Below, in pieces: positions 23,156 through 31,145 of a stretch of DNA of 38,995 nucleotides (the first letter of the stretch is position 1; each line of letters opens with the position of its first letter). Made by a program: the position numbers and the translations under genes. Under the pieces are notes generated by a model that worked only from the letters and a program-made list of their open reading frames with translations, was not told the origin of the DNA and did no database searches. The DNA comes from a virus. The DNA is taken from positions 1 through 38,995 of IMG/VR virus record IMGVR_UViG_3300025082_000022; one strand, written 5' to 3'.

Positions 23156-24010
23156 CTATTTCCTTCCTGGTTGAAAAAAGATTGATCCCGACTCTTCATC
23201 TAAAACCAAGGCTTTTGCCTCGTATTCTTTAAATAGCCGAATTATGTAGTTTGTCGTGGCCGAAGATACCGAGGAAAATTCCGGGGCTAAATCGATGGCC
23301 ACTCCGTAAATAAGCGCTGAATACCACTCTTGAGGAAAATCTAGGTCATCTAATTGGTTGTCAATATCTTGCGGGTATTTAACGGCATCGAAAACAAGAA
23401 CGCCGCTAGTATCAGACGGGCTAGGGTAGAGATGAACATATGAAGTCGTGCCAGTATTTAGCCTTTCAAAATAATATTCTGAAGGCGTCCCCTCCACAGT
23501 TTTATCTCTATTTCTTTGGAACTCGTATCTAGATATCTTTTTTAATTCGTATTCTAATCTATTGGATTCGAGAATAATCCGAACATTTTCGATATCAACG
23601 ATTTTCGAATCAATAGAATAGACGCTTTTTGATACAGCCGATTGCGCGGTTGACCAGGAGGCCCCTGTGGTAGAGCTGCTTTTGTAATATGCAATATAAT
23701 CATCCCCGCTTGTTGGCCGGTTGGCCGCTACGGTTGTATGCGGCACAATCGCCTCCCAATTTTTAGTAGCGTCTGCATCATCGACCCATACCGTTGGGGT
23801 TTGCATTGCCTGAACATTCTGGTTTACGCCCCATATTTTATGTATTAGCGCTGGATAGCTTTTTATTCTTGTGTTTAAAGCCTGCAGCCCATTTTGAAGC
23901 TGGGCGGAAGACAAGGCCCTCCCTACTCCTAGTACACCAAGTTTTCTGTGCGCTGCCTCAATAATGTTTTGAGCCGTTAGGTTATAGTCATAGCTGCTAC
24001 TTGTCGCCAC
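23156..24010 (-). CDS. Head-tail connector / tail accessory protein
   Basis: 284 residues, GTG start at 24010. It opens SYDYNLTAQNIIEAAHRKLGVLGVG and continues QLQNGLQALNTRIKSY, then LKKISRYEFQRNRDKTVEGTPSEYYFER and DDLDFPQEWYSALIYGVAIDLAPEF. This order is found in a family of connector or tail-completion proteins of short-tailed phages. A role joining portal and tail is inferred from family memory and position next to the tailspike and gp10-like genes. Confidence 0.6.
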   Translation of the reverse strand: MATSSSYDYNLTAQNIIEAAHRKLGVLGVGRALSSAQLQNGLQALNTRIKSYPALIHKIWGVNQNVQAMQTPTVWVDDADATKNWEAIVPHTTVAANRPTSGDDYIAYYKSSSTTGASWSTAQSAVSKSVYSIDSKIVDIENVRIILESNRLEYELKKISRYEFQRNRDKTVEGTPSEYYFERLNTGTTSYVHLYPSPSDTSGVLVFDAVKYPQDIDNQLDDLDFPQEWYSALIYGVAIDLAPEFSSVSSATTNYIIRLFKEYEAKALVLDEESGSIFFQPGRK

Positions 24011-24380
24011 TGTCTAGGCCCTTTATTTTTTTACAAACAGCAAAGTTTTCCGAGGTTATCAGAGCCTGTTGGTCTAAGGTTTCAACGCATTTTTTAAGAT
24101 ATTCAATCTCTGCGTTAGAAAACCCCTCCTTCATTGGTGTTTCTTTAGATAGGTCCCAAGTCACCCTGTTTCCTTGGCCTCCGTCTTGTATTGCTGACTC
24201 CATGCCTACGGCGGCCATTTCCTCCTGGGATATAACTAGCTTTAAATTAATATCTGAACGAATCTGCATATCAATAAAATTTGATGTTTTGGGGAATATG
24301 GCCGGAATAGTTATCCGCTCCGAAACATTGAAATCAACCATAGTCTGATGGGGGCTTGCGGAGCCTTTTTTCTTACTCAT
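23997..24380 (-). CDS. Hypothetical late protein
   Basis: 127 residues, Lys-rich start (MSKKKGSASP), a beta-like middle and a helical end (NAEIEYLKKCVETLDQQALI). It overlaps the neighbours on both sides by 8-14 bases, so it is a real gene of the virion operon. No motif recognised; a small head or tail completion factor is plausible. Confidence 0.55.
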   Translation of the reverse strand: MSKKKGSASPHQTMVDFNVSERITIPAIFPKTSNFIDMQIRSDINLKLVISQEEMAAVGMESAIQDGGQGNRVTWDLSKETPMKEGFSNAEIEYLKKCVETLDQQALITSENFAVCKKIKGLDSGDK

Positions 24381-24591
24381 TTACAAAATCCGTTCGGGAT
24401 TTATTTAGAGAGATGAGGGCTTTGTCTTCATCTGATCCGCACGAATCGAAACACGCTGAGGCCTCTAGAGCCGCAATGTCGATTTGTATTTTTCCAGCAT
24501 ATGAATTAAATGCCCCAACCGATTTTTGCAAGCTATTCCAAAGCCTCATCGCCATAACTTTATCGTCTTCTTTTTGCTCTTCCATTGACAT
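24373..24591 (-). CDS. Small hypothetical late protein
   Basis: 72 residues, acidic and helical, three Cys in ASACFDSCG region (two visible pairs not in a zinc pattern). Start ATG 24591 or 24585; AGGGGA lies upstream. Overlaps the next gene by 8 bases. Unknown role. Confidence 0.5.
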   Translation of the reverse strand: MSMEEQKEDDKVMAMRLWNSLQKSVGAFNSYAGKIQIDIAALEASACFDSCGSDEDKALISLNKSRTDFVNE

Positions 24592-24632
24592 ACTAATTTC
24601 CCCTTTTTTACTAAACCGTTATTAAATAATTC

Positions 24633-25817
24633 TTAAGCTAAGGCAACCCCAATCCAACCACCGTCATACATCCAGAATTTATTTCCTGTGGAGTCATAAA
24701 CCATTGGCGCACGACCCGTTAAGGCAGTTGGTGTTCCAGTTGGTGTTCCAGCACATGTGGGAATATAAAAAAATCCATCAGTCGCGGTTGTGGCTATTGC
24801 TGCCGTCCCAACGGTGACACTGCCGGTTTCTTCAAGCGTCAGCGCGGTAATACATGAATCAGACGCCCCTGTGCCTTGTTTAGTCTTTAAGTGCAGTTTC
24901 CCTTGAGAATGAGACCCTGTGCGCTCGAAAGTAATCGCTCCGCCTGGTGTGGCTGTTGCGCCCTGAGCGCCAGAGGTGAACATTGTGAACGCCATTCCGC
25001 ACTCTTCTCCGTCGGCCCCGTCATTTACAAAGATTTGTTGAGAATAATTTGTGACAGCTGCTGCGTCAGAGGCATCTACTGCGGCCGAATGAATTTCAAA
25101 CGACTCCGCATTTCCAGAGGTATCCCCAAGAATAACGTTGTCCGCCGACGCGTCTACATAGAACGTGTCTGTATCTACGGCAAAATCATCGGTGACAATT
25201 ACCTTCCCAGACGAGGCTGTTAGCTCCAGATCAAACGAACCGCTATTAGTAAATTGTCGAATTGAGGCAGTTACTCCGCCCCCGCCGCCGCCAACCGTTG
25301 TGAAAGACAGCTTGGCCACGTTTCCAGACGACCCCGATGCTATTTGGCCAGCATATATGTTTTGCTCAGCCGTTACTCCGCCGGTTCCTCTGTTTTCTAC
25401 TTGAAATAAAAAGTCAGGGTCCGCCGTGCCGATCCCAACTCTGTTATTAGAGCCATCTACGCTAAAGGTTGTCCCGTCGATGGAAAGCCCGTTTATACCC
25501 CCGCTCAATACAAAGTCAGTATCTTGCGAAAGGTTTATTGTCGATGAGTTGACCGTTAAGCCGGTCAGAGTTCCAAGGCTTGTTATATTTGTTTGCGCGG
25601 CTGTCGTTAATGTCCCCGCAATATTTCCAAAAGTGACGTTATCAGTCGTCGCCACGCCTTGATTCATCGCGCCCAGGTATCCCCATTGAGCGGTGGATAT
25701 TGTCGCGGAATCAATGTTTAGCAACTGGTTCGCCTCTGAGGTGGTTAACCCTGCTAAAATCTCGATTTGTTCGTCAGTTATCATGCTGACGCCTCTTGAT
25801 GTTTGGCTAACCGTCAT
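24633..25817 (-). CDS. Beta-rich virion protein, tail fibre or head-decoration type
   Basis: 394 residues. The first 60 residues mention a typical phage-fibre entry (ITDEQIEILAGLTTSEANQLLNIDSATIS), followed by GTLTTAAQTNITSLGTLTGLTVN and the metagenomic-fibre signature NRVGIGTADPDFLFQVENRG (residues about 130-150). The body is Gly/Ser/Thr-rich beta structure, and it ends APMVYDSTGNKFWMYDGGWIGV, a common fibre end. No enzymatic motif. Position between capsid and connector genes. Confidence 0.6.
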   Translation of the reverse strand: MTVSQTSRGVSMITDEQIEILAGLTTSEANQLLNIDSATISTAQWGYLGAMNQGVATTDNVTFGNIAGTLTTAAQTNITSLGTLTGLTVNSSTINLSQDTDFVLSGGINGLSIDGTTFSVDGSNNRVGIGTADPDFLFQVENRGTGGVTAEQNIYAGQIASGSSGNVAKLSFTTVGGGGGGVTASIRQFTNSGSFDLELTASSGKVIVTDDFAVDTDTFYVDASADNVILGDTSGNAESFEIHSAAVDASDAAAVTNYSQQIFVNDGADGEECGMAFTMFTSGAQGATATPGGAITFERTGSHSQGKLHLKTKQGTGASDSCITALTLEETGSVTVGTAAIATTATDGFFYIPTCAGTPTGTPTALTGRAPMVYDSTGNKFWMYDGGWIGVALA

Positions 25818-25821
25818 ATTA

Positions 25822-26472
25822 TTATCCTGCCTGCATTAACGTGAAAACAACGGTTCCTGATGTATATGCTGAAATAATTAGTCTTGAGGCCCTAACTGGC
25901 ACAACATAATTCCCATCATCGGTCGCTGTTTTGCTTGCTAAATCATCATGATTCAATGCGGTAAGAACCGAGTTTAAATCTGATGTGGTTTGTAAATCGT
26001 CAAAAGTATGTTGAACGGTATAGGTAGCTGTTGCGGTAACCTCCGCCCCTATCCCTACGTTAAAAGGCCTCACGGCTTCATCTAGTATGTACCAGTTAGA
26101 AGCAGACGTGCCATCAACGCCAACCTCAATCGCGCCCGCTGTATCAGCGTCTACGGAAACACCTGTAACAGTCTTAAAATAAGATGTACTGGTGGCTGTT
26201 CCCGCATTAGGGCCGGTGGTAGCACCGTCGCCAATAGTATCTGTTATTGTGTAACCTCTAAAATCCGTACCTGTAATAGTGAAAATCCGTGCAGAGTCAT
26301 CTGCTGCCGCCGTAACAACAATCAAATGACCGTGGTTTAGAGTTACAGACCCACCAGAGGCAAGCGCCCCTGTAATTGTTAGGTCTTGGGCACCCCCTGC
26401 CGCAGGCGTCTGCGACAGGGAAATACCATCATCGTCGGATTGAGGAGTTAATGTGACTTGAATAGGTCTCAT
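25822..26472 (-). CDS. Beta-rich virion protein
   Basis: 216 residues, strongly Thr/Ala/Gly/Asp-rich beta pattern (VTLTPQSDDDGISLSQTP, LIVVTAAADDSARIFTITGTDFRG). It lacks Cys and has few Lys. Located among capsid-proximal genes; a head-surface or decoration role is plausible. Confidence 0.5.
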   Translation of the reverse strand: MRPIQVTLTPQSDDDGISLSQTPAAGGAQDLTITGALASGGSVTLNHGHLIVVTAAADDSARIFTITGTDFRGYTITDTIGDGATTGPNAGTATSTSYFKTVTGVSVDADTAGAIEVGVDGTSASNWYILDEAVRPFNVGIGAEVTATATYTVQHTFDDLQTTSDLNSVLTALNHDDLASKTATDDGNYVVPVRASRLIISAYTSGTVVFTLMQAG

Positions 26473-26482
26473 TTTTTATTCC

Positions 26483-27421
26483 TTATGAATCGACTGCCGG
26501 TAAAATATAGCCCGATTTATCAACTGCTGCTGTAGCGTAGTTTTCGAAGAAACCAAAGTTGGTTCCTGCGGTTACTAATAGTTCTGCGGCAGTATCTAAG
26601 TGGCGAACATGATTTCGTGCAATTACCCCTGTGTTAGCAGTGGTAGTATCTGCGGTAATTAATAATGGGTTGGCGTCGTTTAATCGAACACACCTATTAC
26701 CAATAATTTCAGCGTTACTTAAGTCTTTGCCAGTGGCAACGACTGCGATTATAGGTAAATCTGAGGTGTTAACGCCCAAATTAAAGTAGCAATTAGATAC
26801 TTTTAAACCGTCTAAATCCCCGTCGACATTAAGTAAAGAAGTTGTTGCCGTGTCTGGCTCAATCCAAGAACACCCGTGGAACTCAAGGCCGTCACATTCG
26901 TTATTCGTTGTTCCTGTATCAACAATCTCAACAAAGTTCATGTTGGTAGCAGTTGCAACAAAGTCACAGTCGACAAGCTTGAAATTCGTGGAGGATGGAG
27001 TGAATAGATCCGCAATGTCTGCAAAATTAGCACTAAACTTTAAGTTTTGAAGAACCGTATTAGCGCCACTAACCGCTATGGTCGTGGTAGTTGCGGTGTC
27101 TAGGGTAAAGGTCGGCTTTAGCGTTCCCGCGCCCAACCCCACAACAGTGATACCAGCTACGTCTAAAGCCAAAGCGGTCGCTGAAGACAAAGTCTCAGCG
27201 TGGCCAGGCTTAATGTAGATAATGTCCCCGTTGCTTGCGGTACATTTGCCGACTGCATAATCAAGGCTCGCAAATGGGTAGTTGTAAAGACCAGCTCTAC
27301 CACTGTCAGCTCCGGAACCAGAGTCTACCCAAAATACGTTCCCGGGTACCGTATCTGGTACCCGGACGTTCTTGACTAATTGTCCATTTTTAAATCCATT
27401 TGGATAACTTGATAAGCTCAT
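26483..27421 (-). CDS. Capsid-proximal beta-helix protein
   Basis: 312 residues, immediately downstream of the major capsid gene. GNVFWVDSGSGADSGRAGLYNYPFASLDYAVGKC followed by GDIIYIKPGHAETL is the start of a pectate-lyase-like parallel beta-helix, and the rest has repeated N-x-x-I/V turns (LDGLKVSNCYFNLG, NAEIIGNRCVRL). Proteins of this kind next to capsid genes decorate heads or form head fibres. AAGGAG precedes the ATG. Confidence 0.62.
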   Translation of the reverse strand: MSLSSYPNGFKNGQLVKNVRVPDTVPGNVFWVDSGSGADSGRAGLYNYPFASLDYAVGKCTASNGDIIYIKPGHAETLSSATALALDVAGITVVGLGAGTLKPTFTLDTATTTTIAVSGANTVLQNLKFSANFADIADLFTPSSTNFKLVDCDFVATATNMNFVEIVDTGTTNNECDGLEFHGCSWIEPDTATTSLLNVDGDLDGLKVSNCYFNLGVNTSDLPIIAVVATGKDLSNAEIIGNRCVRLNDANPLLITADTTTANTGVIARNHVRHLDTAAELLVTAGTNFGFFENYATAAVDKSGYILPAVDS

Positions 27422-27432
27422 AATTCTACTCC

Positions 27433-28317
27433 TTAGGTAGCGGCTACGCCGTAAATTGAACGAGGGTCAGACCAGCCAAATTTCAAGCGATATCGAACTC
27501 TGAATAGCGCGTCTCCGTTAGTTTCTCGGGTAGCATTTTCGAACTCAGCAGGGAATTTTCGCTTTTGGCAAAGAAGACCTTCAACGTCAGTAGTTAAGAA
27601 CCAATAGTTGGTATTGGTTAAATACGGAGTTGCTACAACTTCTACAGAACCGTTGTATGGATTAATCGCATTTTGGGCTGACTCAGGATCTTTAATTGAA
27701 CCGGTAATCTCCATTGCTTTCTTGTGAAAAGTAGGGGAAACCAAAAGTCTCTTTGGCTGTACTCGAAAGTTCAAGCCACGAGAATTAGGCATGTTCATTA
27801 GGTCTATCATCGCAGTCTCAAAAGACGTCATTGATAGCTGGGCAGGGGTAGTCATTTCATTAGACCAAGATCCGCCGCTAACTAATACATGATCAGTTGC
27901 GCAAAGCTCTTTGCCGTCTCCACCAGTTTGCACGCCAGAATCAAAAGCGTTGTTAAGGACATTGAAGCCGTCTGTTTCAGCAGTTTGCTGTACAGATTTT
28001 GCCAAACTAGAAGGGAGTGTGTCGTAAATCCCGTAGTTTTCATCTTCAAGGTCTTCCTTGGCAATTGGAACCTGTAGCTTATAAGTTTGTGCGGTTAAAG
28101 AAACCTCGTTGCCGATATAGATATCATCCTCTGGGAATGCTTGAGATTTACTTGTTTGAGGAACAAGCCCTGTCATTGAGTTTTCTAGGTAGTTCTCAGT
28201 GCTCCGGTTAGAAGTTTTAGTTGTGAAAACCTTTTCAAAATTAAACTCATAATTTCTCATTTGGTCGTCGTACTTTTCTTTCAAGTACGGGTACAGATCT
28301 GTTACTGATACGCTCAT
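27433..28317 (-). CDS. Major capsid protein (HK97 fold)
   Basis: 294 residues. The N-arm (MSVSVTDLYPYLKEKYDDQMRNYEFNFEKVF) is followed by the P-domain helix and beta pattern of HK97-type capsids (VPIAKEDLEDENYGIYDTL; FETAMIDLMNMPNSRGLNFRVQPKRLLVSPTFHKKAMEI, and the end DALFRVRYRLKFGWSDPRSIYG). The 'RGLNFRVQPKRLLVSP' segment is typical of Mu-like and related capsid proteins. Gene order (scaffold and decoration upstream, virion proteins downstream) agrees. AAAGGAG precedes the ATG. Confidence 0.82.
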   Translation of the reverse strand: MSVSVTDLYPYLKEKYDDQMRNYEFNFEKVFTTKTSNRSTENYLENSMTGLVPQTSKSQAFPEDDIYIGNEVSLTAQTYKLQVPIAKEDLEDENYGIYDTLPSSLAKSVQQTAETDGFNVLNNAFDSGVQTGGDGKELCATDHVLVSGGSWSNEMTTPAQLSMTSFETAMIDLMNMPNSRGLNFRVQPKRLLVSPTFHKKAMEITGSIKDPESAQNAINPYNGSVEVVATPYLTNTNYWFLTTDVEGLLCQKRKFPAEFENATRETNGDALFRVRYRLKFGWSDPRSIYGVAAT

Positions 28318-28336
28318 CGTTTATTTTCTCCTTTCG

Positions 28337-28870
28337 TTAGATCGCAGCCGATGCTGCTTTTAAGTAATGCTCTGATGCTTGGACAGTCACTTTTACGTTT
28401 GCGCCCCAAGCGTTATCTGAACGTCTTACTAGTTCCAGTATGGTAAATTGGGCATTATTTCCGTCTCCGGCCAAAGATGAACTTAGCTCAACTCCAGCTT
28501 GTCCGGTGTTTGTGCTGCCTGCGTGTGTCCAAATGGCATCTGCTTGGTCACCGATAGAGGTGGCAGCTAACGTTCCTGCACATTGAACTTCGTATTGGGC
28601 AACGGGGTCGGTGATTAACCTTACTTTTCCAGCGGTTGAAGCTGATAGCGAGTTGACCTCTTTACCGTCTGAATTGTGGCAAGAAAGAACAATGCCAGCG
28701 AAATCATCACTAGCAGCGGCCATAACGCTTGCGTTGCCATCTGTGTCTTGCTTAGCCAAATCCCCACGGAATATTGCTGTAGCGGTCCCTGCGTCTACGT
28801 TGAACTCTCGAACGTATGCAGGATCATAATATACTGGCTTGAAGCCAAAGGGTGTATCTGAATTTGCCAA
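28337..28870 (-). CDS. Capsid decoration / head-stabilising protein
   Basis: 177 residues, TTG start with AAAGGAG upstream. MANSDTPFGFKPV is a start widely found in head proteins encoded just before the major capsid gene of podo- and pelagic phages. The rest is a small beta barrel pattern (AIFRGDLAKQDTDGNASVMAA, GIVLSCHNSDGKEV, NAQFTILEL). It is the first gene after the 28.9-kb terminator, so its expression may be controlled separately from portal and scaffold. Confidence 0.62.
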   Translation of the reverse strand: MANSDTPFGFKPVYYDPAYVREFNVDAGTATAIFRGDLAKQDTDGNASVMAAASDDFAGIVLSCHNSDGKEVNSLSASTAGKVRLITDPVAQYEVQCAGTLAATSIGDQADAIWTHAGSTNTGQAGVELSSSLAGDGNNAQFTILELVRRSDNAWGANVKVTVQASEHYLKAASAAI

Positions 28871-28891
28871 TTTTTTTCTCCTTTCAATCTC

Positions 28892-28928
28892 AAAAAAAAA
28901 GGCGACACATCCTTTTGGACATGCCGCC
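28892..28928 (-). terminator. Intrinsic terminator inside the late operon, before decoration/capsid
   Basis: On the minus strand a 12-bp stem (28901-28928, GGCGGCATGTCC / GGATGTGTCGCC with three G-U pairs, loop AAAA) is followed by nine T. It lies between the 213-residue gene and the decoration gene with no other promoter evident, so it probably adjusts the ratio of upstream to downstream transcript. Confidence 0.85.
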
Positions 28929-28947
28929 TATGGTTTTTCCATTTAGC
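28926..28947 (-). repeat. 22-bp conserved box preceding terminator, copy A
   Basis: Minus strand reads GCTAAATGGAAAAACCAT then AGGC, identical over 22 bases to 33163-33184. It contains a small inverted repeat ATGG-AAAAA-CCAT and overlaps the first three bases of the terminator stem. Both copies stand in the same position relative to an intrinsic terminator. Confidence 0.85.
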
Positions 28948-28957
28948 GATTAATAAA

Positions 28958-29599
28958 TTAAATTTTTTCTGTTACTACTTCTCTCTTAATTTCACCAGAA
29001 ATTGATCCCTTACCTCCACCGGACCTGTAGTCCTGAGCTATTTGCTTAACCACGGCCGTTGAATTAACGATTCGATCTTTAAAATATTGATCTCTCGCTT
29101 TTTTCACCTCTAGTGGCATTCGCATTAAGATAAGGTCTCCTCGTATTTTCACGTTGGACCATTGCCCTGAGGGATCCTCTTTTCTCAGCATATTGGCACA
29201 ACAGTTAGGATCTTGATCTACTTCCTTGCCTTCTTCTATGGCCTTATAAATTGCTTCTGGTGTGTTTACAACAAAGCAATAATCGAAGTTAGGATCCTTC
29301 CCTGTAACAGTCAAAATGCTAGCAGGCTCCCAAATAGCGGCTGCTTTTGGTACTTTTTCTGGACTATGAGCAGGGTTTAATTCCTGATGATTTGATCTTA
29401 AAGAACGCGTTTGATTACTTGCGTTAACCTTTTGGTTGCGTTCTTCACTATAGGACTCAGCAGGGTTTTCACCTGATTCGGGGCTTGAACCCGATTCTAT
29501 TACAGCAGGATTTTCACCTGATAATTTCATACTACCACCGGTTTCAGCGTTTTCAAAATTTTCCATTGGCTTATTCCTTGCTCCCTTTTTTCTTGGCAT
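28958..29599 (-). CDS. Hypothetical capsid-module protein
   Basis: 213 residues. The first 85 are low complexity (Ser/Glu/Asn/Pro with two GENPA units: SGENPAVIESGSSPESGENPAES). The C-terminal part (IWEPASILTVTGKDPNFDYCFVVNTPEAIYKAI ... RSGGGKGSISGEIKREVV) is folded-looking. Strong AGGAGG before ATG. It lies between scaffold and decoration genes. Unknown; a head-assembly factor by position. Confidence 0.55.
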   Translation of the reverse strand: MPRKKGARNKPMENFENAETGGSMKLSGENPAVIESGSSPESGENPAESYSEERNQKVNASNQTRSLRSNHQELNPAHSPEKVPKAAAIWEPASILTVTGKDPNFDYCFVVNTPEAIYKAIEEGKEVDQDPNCCANMLRKEDPSGQWSNVKIRGDLILMRMPLEVKKARDQYFKDRIVNSTAVVKQIAQDYRSGGGKGSISGEIKREVVTEKI

Positions 29600-29602
29600 A
29601 AT

Positions 29603-30439
29603 CTATCCTCCTGCTCTCTGACTGGCCCTTGCATACTTTTTATAAGCGTCTTCTTTGGTTTTGCATGTGCCATCAAGCACCCATCGTTCTGCCATTTTTT
29701 TCTGCGATTCTGTAAGTTTTGCGTTGGTATCCCCGGCCCCAGCGCCAGGAGAAGGCGGTACCCCACTCGTAGCCGAGAAGCTCTGAAGGCTTTTATTTCC
29801 ACTTTTAACGCTTGCCTCTATCCCGCTATCTAACAGGTAAAAGAAAGTGTCTTCCGTCATATGCCCAGAATTAATTTCATTGGCATACCGCTGCTTAAGT
29901 TCAGCGTCTACTTGATGAGCCAGATTTTTAAAAACCTGGTCTTCGGCCACATCTTGATATTTAGTGTAAAACCTCTCTTTTACCGCACTTCCATGGCTAA
30001 TCTCTTGGCTAGGAATAGGATCATTCTTTATCGTTTGAGGCTCAACGCGCTTAGCATCGGCTTGCATTTCCGCAAACTCAAACATTAAATCAGAGGCCTT
30101 TTTATCGTCGCCATCCTCGATAGCCTGGAGGTGTTTAGCTTTCAAGGCTTCTCTTTTATTTTCAAAATCTTTCTCAGTTTGGCGGCTCTCTATTTTTGAC
30201 AGCTTCCCTTCCAGGCTTTCAATTTTCTCTTTGAAATTATCTCGTTCTCTTTCAGTTCCCTTTAGCTTCCCATATATAGAGTTCATTCTATTCTGAAAAC
30301 CTTTTGGGTCGTCCTCGTTAAGGCCTGGAACGCTAGGGGCATCGTTACCACCTTCTTGGGCTGGGACTTCCTGGTTTTCCGTTTCAGCTTTAGGGGCCTC
30401 TATCGTCGTCTCTTCCGTTACAGTTGTCTCTTCTGGCAT
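29603..30439 (-). CDS. Scaffolding protein
   Basis: 278 residues, acidic disordered N-terminus (MPEETTVTEETTIEAPKAETENQ), a central charged coiled coil (TERERDNFKEKIESLEGKLSKIESRQTEKDFENKREALK), and a helical basic C-terminus (TESQKKMAERWVLDGTCKTKEDAYKKYA). This composition and the location directly before the capsid genes are those of internal scaffolds that leave or are degraded during maturation. The ATG overlaps the stop of the GroES-like gene (TAATG), so synthesis of chaperonin and scaffold is coupled. Confidence 0.75.
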   Translation of the reverse strand: MPEETTVTEETTIEAPKAETENQEVPAQEGGNDAPSVPGLNEDDPKGFQNRMNSIYGKLKGTERERDNFKEKIESLEGKLSKIESRQTEKDFENKREALKAKHLQAIEDGDDKKASDLMFEFAEMQADAKRVEPQTIKNDPIPSQEISHGSAVKERFYTKYQDVAEDQVFKNLAHQVDAELKQRYANEINSGHMTEDTFFYLLDSGIEASVKSGNKSLQSFSATSGVPPSPGAGAGDTNAKLTESQKKMAERWVLDGTCKTKEDAYKKYARASQRAGG

Positions 30440-30798
30440 TAGTTTTCCTCCACCACTATTCCCTGAACATCTTCGTCATTAATCACATCAAACCTTTCCT
30501 CTCCTATTCGGCAAATCCCAGCCGAGTAAAAGGAATACCGGATAGTGTCCCCCTCCTTTAAAGGAATACCGAACCTCTCTGAAGTGGCGTGAGGGCCTAG
30601 CGCCGCCACAACCCCCTCTACCTGCCTGTTGTTTTGACGGACCACCTCAGGCTTTATGGATAACTCCAATAGGGAGCCCTTCACAAACACCTTCTCATCC
30701 TTTATTTCTACCTGTTGGCCGTCTATAAACATCGGGACCGCATCTTCGCTCCGTTTCACAATTACACGGTTAAAAACAGGCTTAATTTTTTTTGGCAT
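30439..30798 (-). CDS. GroES-like co-chaperonin (Cpn10)
   Basis: 119 residues. KPVFNRVIVKR at 6-16 corresponds to the GroES opening (xPLxDRVxVKR); VEGVVAALGPHA then KEGDTIRYSFYSAGICRIGEERFDVINDEDVQGIV matches the GroES end (GEVxAVGxG...GDxVxF..Y.G......E..xI....DI.A). The mobile loop region (EDAVPMFIDGQQVEIKDEKVFVKG) lacks the GGIVL tripeptide form used by GroES and is longer, so the host GroEL contact may differ. It lies between portal and scaffold genes; a role in capsid folding, like T4 gp31, is likely but inferred. Confidence 0.82.
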   Translation of the reverse strand: MPKKIKPVFNRVIVKRSEDAVPMFIDGQQVEIKDEKVFVKGSLLELSIKPEVVRQNNRQVEGVVAALGPHATSERFGIPLKEGDTIRYSFYSAGICRIGEERFDVINDEDVQGIVVEEN

Positions 30799-31029
30799 TT
30801 AGTGCTCCTTTTCTTTCTGATTCATTTCATAAATAGCGGTTTCTAAACCAAGGCAACGGCCTTCGCTTACAAAATATTCTTTTACCAGCGAGTTGGGGTC
30901 TGAAAAATTCCGCTCTAGCTTTTCGTCGAGGACCATTCCCTCTAACTGTTTTTTAAACGCCCTGGTCATTGGGTGAAAGTACCAGTCCGCCCAGTCTTCG
31001 CTTAAAATTAGATCCACGTCATTCGTCAT
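30799..31029 (-). CDS. Small hypothetical late protein
   Basis: 76 residues, helical and acidic (SEDWADWYFHPMTRAFKKQLEGMVLDEKL). The stop is directly followed by the GroES ATG region (AAGGAG lies in its last codons). No motif. It is conserved in position between portal and co-chaperonin genes; might be a head-completion factor. Confidence 0.5.
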   Translation of the reverse strand: MTNDVDLILSEDWADWYFHPMTRAFKKQLEGMVLDEKLERNFSDPNSLVKEYFVSEGRCLGLETAIYEMNQKEKEH

Positions 31030-31144
31030 TAGGTTGTAGGGGTTCCCTTTCGGTTTTTAGAGTCTTTTTAATCTTGTTTCTTACCTTGTTCTTGAAATTG
31101 GCGTTGATTGTTTTCAATGCCTTTTGTGATATAGCTACCCCCAA
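31019..31144 (-). CDS. Small basic ORF (41 aa) after the portal gene
   Basis: TTG at 31144, one base after the portal TAA; TGA at 31021-31019 overlaps the start of the next gene. Lys-rich: QKALKTINANFKNKVRNKIKK. No Shine-Dalgarno. The fit between two stops and starts supports a real small gene; function unknown. Confidence 0.4.
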   Translation of the reverse strand: MGVAISQKALKTINANFKNKVRNKIKKTLKTEREPLQPNDE

Positions 31145-31145
31145 T

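Noticed and set aside
24891-25662. Plus-strand frames opposite the fibre-like protein
   Set aside because: Created by the low-complexity Gly/Thr/Ala coding of the minus strand; no start signals.
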